A stretch of 64,000 nt of DNA from Rhodobacteraceae bacterium HTCC2150 (GTDB lineage Bacteria; Pseudomonadota; Alphaproteobacteria; Rhodobacterales; Rhodobacteraceae): positions 1-64,000 of the forward strand of contig AAXZ01000007.1 of assembly GCA_000169395.1 (NCBI GenBank), given 5' to 3'. Made by a program: the position numbers and the translations under genes. The number at the start of each line of letters is the position of its first letter. Position 1 is the first letter of the stretch. This document shows, piece by piece, positions 26,158-35,436 of this stretch. Under the pieces are notes generated by a model that saw only the letters and a program-made list of their open reading frames with translations, did no database searches and had not been told where the DNA came from.

Positions 26158-27612
26158 ATGACCAAAGTCATCAAAAACGGCACCATTGTTACCCATGATC
26201 TGACTTATAAGGCGGATGTGCTTATTGATAATGGCAAGATCATTGAAATCGGCATGGCCCTGAAAGGGGACGAAGAACTTGACGCTACAGGGTGTTACGT
26301 CATGCCCGGCGGCATTGATCCCCATACCCACCTTGAGATGCCGTTTATGGGTACATATTCCACGGATGATTTTGAGAGTGGCACCCGTGCTGCGCTGGCT
26401 GGCGGCACAACAATGGTCGTTGATTTCGCGTTGCCCAGCCCAGGGCAGGGGCTGCATGATGCACTAAAGATGTGGGATAATAAATCAACGCGGGCAAATT
26501 GCGATTATTCTTTTCACATGGCGGTTACTTGGTGGGGCGAGCAGGTTTTTGACGAAATGGAATCCGTCATCAAGGATCGTGGCATCAACACGTTCAAGCA
26601 CTTTTTGGCCTATAAGGGCGCCTTGATGGTCAATGATGACGAGCTTTTCGCCAGTTTCAACCGCCTGTCTGAACTGGGCGGCATTGCCATGGTTCATGCT
26701 GAAAACGGCGATGTGGTGGCTGAATTGTCGGCAAAATTGCTGGCTGACGGCAACACGGGACCCGAGGCACATGCATATTCACGCCCCCCGCAGGTCGAGG
26801 GCGAGGCCACCAATCGCGCGATTATGATCGCAGACATGGCGGGTGTGCCGCTTTATGTGGTGCATACGTCATGCGAGGAATCTCATGAGGCGATCCGCCG
26901 AGCACGCCAACAAGGTAAACGCGTCTGGGGTGAGCCGCTTATTCAGCATCTAACCTTGGATGAGTCTGAGTATTTCAACAAAGATTGGGACCACGCCGCA
27001 CGGCGCGTGATGTCGCCACCTTTCCGCAATAAACAACACCAAGACAGCCTTTGGGCGGGTCTACAGGCGGGTTCTTTAAGTGTGGTGGCAACAGATCACT
27101 GTGCCTTTACCACTGATCAAAAACGCTTTGGCGTCGGCGACTTCACGAAAATCCCCAACGGTACAGGCGGGCTTGAGGATCGTATGCCGATGCTTTGGAC
27201 CCAAGGCGTGGCAACAGGGCGTCTAACGCCAAATGAATTTGTCGCCGTAACATCCACCAACATTGCAAAAATCCTGAACTGTTATCCGCAAAAAGGTGCC
27301 ATTCTTGTGGGCGCAGATGCCGACATTGTTGTGTGGGACCCAGAAAAAGAGAAAACCATAACGGCAGGCACACAGCAATCGGCGATTGATTATAACGTAT
27401 TTGAGGGCAAACACGTCAAAGGCTTGCCGCGTTTCACGTTATCGCGCGGCCATGTTGCAATTCACGATGGTGAAATACGCACCCAAGAAGGCCATGGTGA
27501 ATTTGTTAAACGCCAAGGCAACACCGCCACCAACAAGGCGTTGTCGTCATGGAAGGCACTGACATCGCCCAATCCAATAAAACGAACCGGTATTCCGGCG
27601 AGTGGTGTGTGA
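26158..27612 (+). CDS. hydA: Dihydropyrimidinase (D-hydantoinase)
   Basis: Opens dihydrouracil or dihydrothymine to N-carbamoyl beta-amino acids. The 484-aa amidohydrolase shows 'GGIDPHTHLEMPFMGTYSTD' with the HxH metal site, the carboxylated Lys in 'HFLAYKGALMVNDDE', His in 'MVHAENGD' and 'YVVHTSCEESHEA', and the Asp in 'VVATDHCAFTTDQK'. GGGAG lies nine bases before the ATG. With PreTA and the hydrolase it completes the pathway from uracil to beta-alanine. Confidence 0.95.
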   Translation: MTKVIKNGTIVTHDLTYKADVLIDNGKIIEIGMALKGDEELDATGCYVMPGGIDPHTHLEMPFMGTYSTDDFESGTRAALAGGTTMVVDFALPSPGQGLHDALKMWDNKSTRANCDYSFHMAVTWWGEQVFDEMESVIKDRGINTFKHFLAYKGALMVNDDELFASFNRLSELGGIAMVHAENGDVVAELSAKLLADGNTGPEAHAYSRPPQVEGEATNRAIMIADMAGVPLYVVHTSCEESHEAIRRARQQGKRVWGEPLIQHLTLDESEYFNKDWDHAARRVMSPPFRNKQHQDSLWAGLQAGSLSVVATDHCAFTTDQKRFGVGDFTKIPNGTGGLEDRMPMLWTQGVATGRLTPNEFVAVTSTNIAKILNCYPQKGAILVGADADIVVWDPEKEKTITAGTQQSAIDYNVFEGKHVKGLPRFTLSRGHVAIHDGEIRTQEGHGEFVKRQGNTATNKALSSWKALTSPNPIKRTGIPASGV

Positions 27613-27655
27613 TCTTTGTTGTTAGATATCGGCGCGATCCGATCAGGAGAATGAA

Positions 27656-28438
27656 TTGACCGAAACCTCTACGATCAAGGCCGAAGGGCTGCACCTGACG
27701 TTTGAAACAAACGACGGACCGGTTCATGCGCTTAAGGATGTGAACCTTGAGGTCAAGCAAGGTGATTTTGTCAGTTTTATTGGCCCTTCGGGTTGTGGCA
27801 AAACCACCTTTTTGCGCTGTATTGCTGGTCTTGAAACACCGACTTCGGGCGATATTTCGGTCAATGGTATGTCACCAGATGAGGCGCGCCGCGCGCGTGC
27901 GTATGGCTATGTCTTTCAGGCGGCGGGGCTTTATCCGTGGCGGACAATTGGTGGCAATATTCGTTTACCCCTTGAAATAATGGGTTTTTCCAAATCTGAG
28001 ATGGGGGATCGCATCAAACGCGTGCTTGAATTGGTTGATCTTGAAGGCTTTGACAAGAAATTCCCTTGGCAACTGTCAGGCGGCATGCAGCAACGCGCCA
28101 GTATTGCGCGGGCATTGGCGTTTGATGCTGACATTTTGCTGATGGATGAACCCTTTGGTGCATTAGATGAAATCGTGCGCGATCACTTGAATGAACAGTT
28201 GTTACACCTGTGGGCGCGAACGCAAAAGACGATCTGCTTTGTAACCCATTCCATTCCTGAGGCCGTGTATCTTTCGACCAAGATCGTCGTCATGAGCCCG
28301 CGACCGGGTCGAATTTCTGACGTGATCGAAAGCACATTACCCAAAGAGCGCCCCTTGGACATTCGTGATAGCGCTGAATTTATTGCCATTGCACAGCGTG
28401 TTCGCGATGGATTGCGCACGGGGCATGCCGATGTCTAA
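27656..28438 (+). CDS. ABC transporter ATP-binding protein (nitrate/sulfonate/pyrimidine type)
   Basis: A 260-aa ATPase: Walker A 'IGPSGCGKTTFLRCIAGLE', signature 'QLSGGMQQRASIARAL', Walker B 'ILLMDEPFGALDE', H-loop 'CFVTHSIPEA'. It starts with TTG at 27656: AGGAG is correctly spaced for this codon, and the ATG five bases earlier is out of frame and meets a stop at once. It energises the two permeases that follow, probably for pyrimidine or dihydropyrimidine uptake (context). Confidence 0.88.
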   Translation: MTETSTIKAEGLHLTFETNDGPVHALKDVNLEVKQGDFVSFIGPSGCGKTTFLRCIAGLETPTSGDISVNGMSPDEARRARAYGYVFQAAGLYPWRTIGGNIRLPLEIMGFSKSEMGDRIKRVLELVDLEGFDKKFPWQLSGGMQQRASIARALAFDADILLMDEPFGALDEIVRDHLNEQLLHLWARTQKTICFVTHSIPEAVYLSTKIVVMSPRPGRISDVIESTLPKERPLDIRDSAEFIAIAQRVRDGLRTGHADV

Positions 28439-28453
28439 TGTGTTGTGGATCCA

Positions 28454-29386
28454 ATGGGGGTGCGTGTGAAATCAGTTCTGCCTGTCCTTACGGTGATACT
28501 TGCCGTTGTTTTGATTTGGATAATCGCGGTTGTGCCCATGAACATGCACCTAACGGCGGATCAGGCGCAGCGCGATGGATTGATTGTTGCACCTGACACA
28601 CCCAAAGCACGTCAGGATTTTTCCGGCACTCGTTTAGCGTTCAAAAACCCGCATTTGATATCGCTTACCTATGTGGGTAAGCGACCAAACCTGCCGTCGC
28701 CACATCAAGTGGCGGTTGAGATGTACAAAACAGTTTTTGGCAAAAAAATCACCTCTAAGCGCAGTCTGGTTTACCATGGATGGGTGACATTGGCCCCAAC
28801 GTTGCTTGGCTTCGTCATGGGGACTTTGCTGGGCATAATGTTGGCCGTGGGCATTGTTTACAGCCGTGTGATGGACAAATCGGTGATGCCTTGGGCCATT
28901 GTCAGCCAAACCATTCCTATCCTTGCGCTGGCCCCGATGATCATTGTGGTGTTGGGGGCGGCGGGTATTCATGGCGTTTTACCCAAATCTATAATTGCAG
29001 CGTATTTGTCGTTTTTTCCTGTGGTTGTTGGCATGGTCAAAGGGCTGCGCAGTCCTGATGCAATGCAACTGGATTTGTTGCGCACTTATAATACCAACAA
29101 TTCGCAAGGGTTTTGGAAACTACGGCTTCCTTCCTCGACACCATATTTGTTTGCCTCGCTGAAAATCGGCATCTCGGCCTCTCTTATCGGTACGATCGTC
29201 GCTGAATTGCCAACGGGCGCTAAGGCTGGATTTGGTGCGCGAATGCTGGTTGGCGATCAGTATGGGCAACCCATTTTGTCTTGGGCCGCTTTGTTTGCCG
29301 CCGCGATTACGGCCGCGACGTTGGTGGGAATAATTGCCCTAATTGAACGCGGTACGCTGCGCCAAATGGGGATGAAATCCGCATGA
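28454..29386 (+). CDS. ABC transporter permease (pyrimidine-cluster importer)
   Basis: About 310 aa. One N-terminal TM, then a periplasmic stretch of some 70 residues, then five or so TM segments with the BPD_transp_1 EAA region ('MQLDLLRTYNTNNSQGFWKL'). Start codon is uncertain: in-frame GTG 28445, ATG 28454, GTG 28460 and GTG 28466 all fit and no ribosome-binding site decides. The last four bases overlap the next permease gene (ATGA). Confidence 0.85.
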   Translation: MGVRVKSVLPVLTVILAVVLIWIIAVVPMNMHLTADQAQRDGLIVAPDTPKARQDFSGTRLAFKNPHLISLTYVGKRPNLPSPHQVAVEMYKTVFGKKITSKRSLVYHGWVTLAPTLLGFVMGTLLGIMLAVGIVYSRVMDKSVMPWAIVSQTIPILALAPMIIVVLGAAGIHGVLPKSIIAAYLSFFPVVVGMVKGLRSPDAMQLDLLRTYNTNNSQGFWKLRLPSSTPYLFASLKIGISASLIGTIVAELPTGAKAGFGARMLVGDQYGQPILSWAALFAAAITAATLVGIIALIERGTLRQMGMKSA

Positions 29387-30225
29387 TGTATGTTGTACTT
29401 GGATTTATCGTTTGGGGCGCTGGTTGGGTGTTGAATGTGTATTTGGCAAACGGCAAGCAATCCAACGCTTGGGCGATGCAAATCCTTATTCCATTGATTT
29501 TTGGGCTGACAATCGTATTGGTTTGGGAATGTTTCGTTATTGGGTTTGAGGTCAATCCGGTTTTCCTACCGCGCCCTTCAGATATTGTTTTGCGTATGGT
29601 TTCTGAAACTTCGCGCCTGTGGGCTGATTTCTATCAAACGATCATCAAGGGTGCCCTGACGGGGTATATCATCGGCGGTTTAGCAGCCCTCGCAATTGCA
29701 ATCTTGGCGGATAGATCCGATTTCTTAACACGCGGCGTTTTACCTGTCGGCAGCTTTATGGCCGCACTGCCGATTGTCGGCATTGCGCCGATTTTCGTGA
29801 AATGGTTCGGCAGTGATTGGGAATCCAAAGCGGCGGTTGTAGCGGTGATGGTGTTCTTCCCCATCCTTGTAAATATCGTGGCGGGCTTGCGTGATACAAC
29901 CGTTATGCAGCGTGATCTAATGCGCACCTACGGGGCAGGGTATTGGCCCACGTTGATTAAATTGCGCATCCCAGCCGCGATGCCGTTTATTTTCAATGGG
30001 CTTAAGATTGCAACGACCTTGGCCTTGATCGGGGCCATTGTTGCGGAATTTTTTGGATCCCCCACCGTGGGCATGGGGTTTCGAATTTCAACCAGTTTCG
30101 GCCAACTTGCCCTTGATATGGTTTGGGCTGAAATTGCTGTGGCGGCACTTGCCGGATCTGCTTTTTATGGCATCGTCACATTAATCGAACGAGGGGTTAC
30201 CTTTTGGCATCCTTCACAACGCTGA
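29383..30225 (+). CDS. ABC transporter permease (pyrimidine-cluster importer, second)
   Basis: A 280-aa permease with two extra N-terminal TM segments before the core, and the EAA loop 'QRDLMRTYGAGYWPTLIKLR'. 'FFGSPTVGMGFRIS' is typical of SsuC/TauC-like permeases. It overlaps the preceding permease gene by four bases and presumably forms a heterodimer with it. Confidence 0.87.
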   Translation: MMYVVLGFIVWGAGWVLNVYLANGKQSNAWAMQILIPLIFGLTIVLVWECFVIGFEVNPVFLPRPSDIVLRMVSETSRLWADFYQTIIKGALTGYIIGGLAALAIAILADRSDFLTRGVLPVGSFMAALPIVGIAPIFVKWFGSDWESKAAVVAVMVFFPILVNIVAGLRDTTVMQRDLMRTYGAGYWPTLIKLRIPAAMPFIFNGLKIATTLALIGAIVAEFFGSPTVGMGFRISTSFGQLALDMVWAEIAVAALAGSAFYGIVTLIERGVTFWHPSQR

Positions 30226-30274
30226 GGTTCTTAGAATAACATCAGCAAAGCAAACAGACTTGGAGGTCTATACA

Positions 30275-31270
30275 ATGAATAAATTGATTATGGCTGCCGC
30301 ACTCGCGGTCGGAATGGGCGGTTCTGCTGCTGTCGCTGACGGACACGCAAACACGGTTTCTCTGCAATTACAGTGGGTAACACAAGCACAGTTTGCTGGA
30401 TATTATGTGGCTTTGGACAAAGGGTTTTATGAGGCCGAAGGTCTTGATGTTACTGTTTTGGCCGGTGGTCCAGATATTGCGCCACCCCAAGTTCTTGCAG
30501 GCGGCGGGGCCGATGCGATGTTGAACTGGATGCCATCAGCGCTTGCGGCGCGTGAAAAGGGATTGCCTGTTGTGAACATCGCGCAACCTTTCAAAACATC
30601 TGGCCTTATGCTGACTTGTTGGAAGGATACCGGCATCACCGGCGTTGAAGATTTCCGCGGCAAAACCATCGGTGTTTGGTTCTTTGGTAATGAATACCCG
30701 TTCCTTAGCTGGATGAGCCAAGTTGGTATTCCAACCGACGGTGGTGAAGATGGCGTGACGGTTCTAAAACAGGGCTTTAACGTTGATCCTTTGTTGAACC
30801 GCGAGGCGGATTGTATTTCAACTATGACTTATAATGAATACGGTCAGGTTATTGATGCGGGCGTAAACCCTGATGAGTTGGTTACCTTTAAATACGAGGA
30901 TCAAGGTGTTGCAACACTAGAAGACGGCATTTACGTGCTAGAAGACAACCTTGATGATCCTGTGTTTGTCGACAAAATGGTGCGTTTCGTACGCGCATCA
31001 ATGGAAGGCTGGAAATATGCCGAAGCCAACCCAGAAGAGGCCGCAGGCATCATTCTGGACAACGATGAAACAGGTGCACAAACCGAAGCGGCGCAAGTTC
31101 GCATGATGGGCGAAATTGCAAAACTAACTGCTGGTTCTGATGGTTCATTGGATTTGGCCGACTATGAACGTACGGTTGCAACCTTGCTGTCCGGTGGTTC
31201 TGATCCAGTGATCTCTGCTGCGCCAACTGGTGCATGGACACATGCAATCACGGACGCTGCGTTGAAATAA
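30275..31270 (+). CDS. ABC transporter substrate-binding protein (NMT1/THI5-like)
   Basis: A 331-aa periplasmic protein with a Sec signal peptide cut after 'SAAVADGH' (about residue 22). The mature part shows 'VSLQLQWVTQAQFAGYYVAL' and 'GFYEAEGLDVTVLAGGPD', the NMT1 pattern used for thiamine precursors, pyrimidines and sulfonates. GGAGG eight bases before ATG 30275 sets the start. Last gene of the pyrimidine operon, followed by a terminator. Confidence 0.88.
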   Translation: MNKLIMAAALAVGMGGSAAVADGHANTVSLQLQWVTQAQFAGYYVALDKGFYEAEGLDVTVLAGGPDIAPPQVLAGGGADAMLNWMPSALAAREKGLPVVNIAQPFKTSGLMLTCWKDTGITGVEDFRGKTIGVWFFGNEYPFLSWMSQVGIPTDGGEDGVTVLKQGFNVDPLLNREADCISTMTYNEYGQVIDAGVNPDELVTFKYEDQGVATLEDGIYVLEDNLDDPVFVDKMVRFVRASMEGWKYAEANPEEAAGIILDNDETGAQTEAAQVRMMGEIAKLTAGSDGSLDLADYERTVATLLSGGSDPVISAAPTGAWTHAITDAALK

Positions 31271-31290
31271 GACAATCGTCACAAAATTTG

Positions 31291-31321
31291 AAACGCCCTG
31301 CATTCTGTGGGGCGTTTTTTT
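31291..31321 (+). terminator. Terminator after the pyrimidine-cluster importer
   Basis: AACGCCC (31292-31298) pairs with GGGCGTT (31310-31316), followed by a T-run to 31321. A typical rho-independent terminator 20 bases past the binding-protein stop. Confidence 0.85.
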
Positions 31322-31459
31322 GTGGGCGAGCGTTATGTTCAACAATGCAGATATATATGTGATTGGCGCGTGTCGAATTTCTGGGGCTATAAACTGGCCA
31401 AAAGGGGCACTTTGCTGTCCCTGACGTAATGAATGAATTCGTTTTCTAAGGGTCCCGAT

Positions 31460-32845
31460 ATGAGAGTTTTAAAATCCAATAAGCAACGTCTGATGCTGCT
31501 TTCTGTTGTGGCATTCGTTTCGCTTATCTGTGGAACTGGCCTTCGGGCGCAAACTGGGCCGGCATTGCCCTCTTATGTGACTGATGAATACGGCAACCCA
31601 CCTTTGATACCAACTGGCGCTTTGTCTGCTGACGTAAGTGCGGCGTTTCAAGCCGCCTTCGTTGACAGCATGACGCAAAACACTTGGGGGGACGAACAAA
31701 CTGACGCTATGGAAGTTATCAAATCCTCAAAAGATCCAAGAATTGCGTGGATCATAAGTGATCTGATGCGGTTTGTGGCGGGTTCTGACTTAAATGACAT
31801 ACTTGAAAACGCTGCCTCTGAATTGCTGGGTAAGCAGCTAACCGGTGCGAACAGCTGGGGGGAATTAACAGACCACCTTATTGCATGGAAAATTCCAGAA
31901 CCGCCAAATTACCTTAACGTGAAACGGGCCATTTTTGTTACTGTGGTGCCAGGTTGGGACAAGATATTTGTTAAGGGCGATATTGATTGGACGCTTGTTT
32001 CTTGGGGTTGCGTGCTGATTGATGATCGCCCATTCGACAAGACAGATGAGCCATGCAATTGCATTCCTGCGGCTGACAATCCCGATGTGATTTCTGCATC
32101 TGAGGCCACATGGCTTAGTGATGATGACATTGTTTTTGGCATAGAGGTAAACGGTGAATATCGTGCCTATCCGCGCCAGATCATGGAAGTGCGCGAAATG
32201 GTGAACGACACATTGGGTGGGCGTGATTTAGGTATTCCTTATTGTACCCTTTGCGGCGCGGCGCAGGTGTATTTTACCGATCAATTGCCAGAGGGTGTTA
32301 AACGGCCAATTTTACGGACGTCGGGTTTGTTAGTACGATCCAACAAGGTGATGTATGATCTTGAAACATATTCGGTTTTTGACACGTTTTTGGGTAAGGC
32401 CGTAACAGGACCGTTGGCCGACAAAAATGTTCAATTAGAACAGGCGGCTGTCATCACGACGGACTGGGGTACTTGGAAAGAAACACACCCTGACAGCACT
32501 GTTTTGGTTGAGGCGTTGGCATTAGGTCGCAACCCAGACTTCCGCAATAATCGCGACGCAAACGGGCCAATTTTTCCCATAGGTGACGTTGATCCCCGCT
32601 TGCCCGTACACGAAGATATCATCGGGATCACAACTGCATCGGGCCAAGCGGTGGCTTTTCAACGCAGCAAGGCATTCGTCGCGCTAAACCGCGGCGAGTC
32701 AATCACCTATGAAAACGTGCGCCTTGTGTTGGATGCAGGTGGCATCAAAGCCGTTGATGCATCTGGCGGTGATCTTGGCAGCCACCAAGCCTTTTGGTTC
32801 GCTTGGTCACAGTTTCATCCCAATACTGAACTTTGGGGGCAATAG
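31460..32845 (+). CDS. DUF3179 domain exported protein
   Basis: A 461-aa protein with an N-terminal signal segment cut near 'GLRAQTG'. The DUF3179 hallmark is clear: 'AYPRQIMEVREMVNDTLGG' followed by 'IPYCTLCGAAQVYF', and 'SGLLVRSNKVMYDLET' further on. The Cys pair and the His-poor site suggest metal or heme-like binding, but the function of the family is not known. AAGGG precedes ATG 31460; the ATG at 31433 has no ribosome-binding site. It stands alone between two importers. Confidence 0.85.
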   Translation: MRVLKSNKQRLMLLSVVAFVSLICGTGLRAQTGPALPSYVTDEYGNPPLIPTGALSADVSAAFQAAFVDSMTQNTWGDEQTDAMEVIKSSKDPRIAWIISDLMRFVAGSDLNDILENAASELLGKQLTGANSWGELTDHLIAWKIPEPPNYLNVKRAIFVTVVPGWDKIFVKGDIDWTLVSWGCVLIDDRPFDKTDEPCNCIPAADNPDVISASEATWLSDDDIVFGIEVNGEYRAYPRQIMEVREMVNDTLGGRDLGIPYCTLCGAAQVYFTDQLPEGVKRPILRTSGLLVRSNKVMYDLETYSVFDTFLGKAVTGPLADKNVQLEQAAVITTDWGTWKETHPDSTVLVEALALGRNPDFRNNRDANGPIFPIGDVDPRLPVHEDIIGITTASGQAVAFQRSKAFVALNRGESITYENVRLVLDAGGIKAVDASGGDLGSHQAFWFAWSQFHPNTELWGQ

Positions 32846-32997
32846 AGCCGTTGGGGCACTTAAAATCGATTTGCGCCGGACAAATGACCAAAAATCCATT
32901 CTCGATACAACATGTGGGGCATGGTTAACGGTGCTAGACTCATCAATGCGAAAGACGTATGTTTTTTGAAAGAGTTCCGACAAAAAGGTTTGATATC

Positions 32998-33813
32998 ATG
33001 ACGAAAATATTCGCACTGGCGGCAGTCTCATGCGCGCTTATGTCTAGCACTGCTTTGGCCGATGGACATTGTGCTGCTGGCAAAACATTGGTCGACGGAA
33101 AGTTCACCATCGCCACCGGTAATCCTGCTTATTATCCATGGGTAATGGATGACGCGCCTGAAAGTGGTCAAGGTTTTGAGGCGGCTGTTGCTTATGCTGT
33201 TGCCGCTGAAATGGGTTTTGCCGCTGATGATGTGGTATGGGTGCGTTCGTCTTTTGACGAGGCAATTCAACCTGGTGCCAAGAATTTTGATGTGAATATG
33301 CAGCAATATTCAATCACGCCGGAACGCGACGAAGTGGTTGATTTTTCCTTGCCTTACTATTCGGCCCCAATGGCCGTCCTTGCCAGCCCCGGTGCGATTG
33401 ATACTGCGCCCACTTTGGCGGCTCTTAAAGGTTTGAAATGGGGGGCGGTTGGATCAACTACCGCTGTGTCAAAACTTGCAGAGGTTGTGCAGCCTGACAG
33501 CGATCTATTGCTCTACGGTGACAACGCCGATGTGAACGCAGCGATGTCTGCAAATCAGATTGATGCAGCATTGTTTGATTTGCCAACGGCGTTGTTCCTA
33601 AGTGCAGTGATGATCGAAGGTTCTAAAGTTATTGGCCAGTTTGCGGCGGATGCGGGTGACAACCTTGATCAGTTCGGCATGTTGATGGAGGATGGCAACC
33701 CTTTGAAATCCTGTATCGATGCAGCAATCACTTCAATGAACGAGAACGGCAAGCTTGCAGCAATTGAGGCTGAGTGGTTGCAAAACACCACTGGCGTTCC
33801 ATTGATCAAGTAA
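32998..33813 (+). CDS. Polar amino-acid ABC transporter substrate-binding protein
   Basis: A 271-aa SBP_bac_3 protein. Signal peptide cut after 'SSTALA' (about residue 19). 'FTIATGNPAYYPWVM' and 'NFDVNMQQYSITPERDEVVDFSLPYY' (residues 98-123) are the ligand-pocket signatures. AAGG lies about ten bases before ATG 32998; an upstream start at 32959 would hide the signal peptide. The permease gene follows after one base. The ligand is unknown; the convergent aconitase X gene hints at hydroxyproline-type compounds. Confidence 0.88.
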   Translation: MTKIFALAAVSCALMSSTALADGHCAAGKTLVDGKFTIATGNPAYYPWVMDDAPESGQGFEAAVAYAVAAEMGFAADDVVWVRSSFDEAIQPGAKNFDVNMQQYSITPERDEVVDFSLPYYSAPMAVLASPGAIDTAPTLAALKGLKWGAVGSTTAVSKLAEVVQPDSDLLLYGDNADVNAAMSANQIDAALFDLPTALFLSAVMIEGSKVIGQFAADAGDNLDQFGMLMEDGNPLKSCIDAAITSMNENGKLAAIEAEWLQNTTGVPLIK

Positions 33814-33814
33814 A

Positions 33815-34678
33815 ATGGCTAATCCAAATGCGGCCGGTTCAAATGTGGCTGGCCCGAATGCGGCGGGGATGACCCGCCGTGAACGATACGAAGCCCAAAA
33901 AAGGCGCCGCGGCATGGTTGTCGCGGCCATCAGTACCCTCTTTGTGGTGGTGGCGCTGGTTGTACTGGTTCCAATGACACCGGGCTGGGAGAAGGTTCAA
34001 AAAAGCTTCTTTAATGGTGCGGTTTTAGCAAAGTCATTTCCCAAGCTCCTTGAAGCATTTAAAATCAACATCATGATTTTTGCGTGGTCCGCACCGGCAA
34101 TCGCAATACTGGGCTTGTTGATCGCCTTGGCACGAGACGTCAAATCACCGGCCTTATTCCCGCTAAAGATATTTGGCGCCGTTTTTACCGATGTTTTCCG
34201 GGGGGTACCTGTCATTTTGACGGTTTACTTGATTGGCTTTGGCATCCCTGGTCTTGGTTTGCCGCGCCCATGGAATTCGCCTTATATCTGGGGTTCACTG
34301 GCACTTATCCTGACGTATTCAGCCTATGTCGCTGAAATTTTCAGATCAGGCATAGACAGCGTTCATCATAGCCAGCGTTCTGCGGCACTTTCTCTTGGTC
34401 TTTCTGAACGACAGGTCATGCGAGATGTGGTTCTGCCCCAAGCAATTCGTAATGTGGTACCAAGCCAGATGAACATGCTTATCGCCCTGCAAAAAGATGT
34501 CTCGCTATTAAGTTTTATTGGGCCGGTGGAGATTTTTCGCCAAGCAGGCGTATTCAAATCCCTGTTGGCGAATTTTACGCCTTATGTAGGTGCGGCCCTC
34601 ATATTCCTGATCGTGACAATTCCAGCAACGCGCTACGCCGACTATTTGATGGCACGCCAGTCAAGAGAGCGTCGATAA
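33815..34678 (+). CDS. Polar amino-acid ABC transporter permease
   Basis: A 287-aa HisM/GlnP-type permease. The N-terminus is a hydrophilic stretch with a short repeat (NAAGSNVAGPNAAG), then a charged segment, one TM and the five-TM core. The EAA loop is 'SQRSAALSLGLSERQVMRDV'. No second permease exists in the cluster, so it likely works as a homodimer. Its stop shares one base with the ATPase start. Confidence 0.88.
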   Translation: MANPNAAGSNVAGPNAAGMTRRERYEAQKRRRGMVVAAISTLFVVVALVVLVPMTPGWEKVQKSFFNGAVLAKSFPKLLEAFKINIMIFAWSAPAIAILGLLIALARDVKSPALFPLKIFGAVFTDVFRGVPVILTVYLIGFGIPGLGLPRPWNSPYIWGSLALILTYSAYVAEIFRSGIDSVHHSQRSAALSLGLSERQVMRDVVLPQAIRNVVPSQMNMLIALQKDVSLLSFIGPVEIFRQAGVFKSLLANFTPYVGAALIFLIVTIPATRYADYLMARQSRERR

Positions 34679-35409
34679 TGGCAAAACTTGAACTGCGCGG
34701 CGTCGTAAAACGCTTTGGCCAAGTTACGGTTTGTGACGGCATATCGCTTGATGTTGAAAAGGGTCAAACGGTTTGCCTGATCGGGGCGTCTGGGGCGGGT
34801 AAATCAACGCTTTTGCGCTGTATCAATCTATTGGAACCCATAGAGGATGGTGAAATTTTCCTTGATGGCGAGGATATCTCAGTACCAGGTTTAGATCCGC
34901 AAGGCGTGCGTGCCCGAATTGGTATGGTATTTCAAAGCTATAATCTATTTCCCCATATGACAGCCTTAGAAAATGTGATGCTTGCGCCGCGGCGTGTCCA
35001 TGGCAAATCACGCGCGCAGCTTTTGCCCGAAATTGAGGCGTTGTTTCAAAGTTTTGATCTGGGTGATCGGATGCATAATTATCCTGATCAATTGTCGGGT
35101 GGCCAGCAACAACGGGTTGCGATCGTTCGGGCATTGGCAATGCATCCCGAAGTTATCCTGTTTGATGAAATTACTTCGGCGCTTGATCCACAGCTGGTGG
35201 GCGAGGTGCTGGATGTATTGTTAAAATTAAAAAAACAAGGGATGACCATGATTTTGGCGACCCATGAAATGGGTTTTGCGCGCCAAGCTGCGGACAAAGT
35301 TTGTTTTCTTAAAGACGGCCAAATTATTGAAGAAGGTGCGCCAAAAGAACTATTTGATGCCCCGAAACGCGCAGAAACCAAGACCTTTCTGGCCCGTGCA
35401 TTGAAATGA
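34678..35409 (+). CDS. Polar amino-acid ABC transporter ATP-binding protein
   Basis: A 243-aa GlnQ/HisP-type ATPase: Walker A 'LIGASGAGKSTLLRCINLLE', Q-loop 'IGMVFQSYNLFPHMTALENV', signature 'LSGGQQQRVAIVRALA', Walker B 'ILFDEITSALDP', H-loop 'ILATHEMGFA'. It overlaps the permease by one base (TAATG) and completes a three-gene importer. Confidence 0.92.
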   Translation: MAKLELRGVVKRFGQVTVCDGISLDVEKGQTVCLIGASGAGKSTLLRCINLLEPIEDGEIFLDGEDISVPGLDPQGVRARIGMVFQSYNLFPHMTALENVMLAPRRVHGKSRAQLLPEIEALFQSFDLGDRMHNYPDQLSGGQQQRVAIVRALAMHPEVILFDEITSALDPQLVGEVLDVLLKLKKQGMTMILATHEMGFARQAADKVCFLKDGQIIEEGAPKELFDAPKRAETKTFLARALK

Positions 35410-35436
35410 TTTAGGAACAATTTCCAAAAAGTGTGA

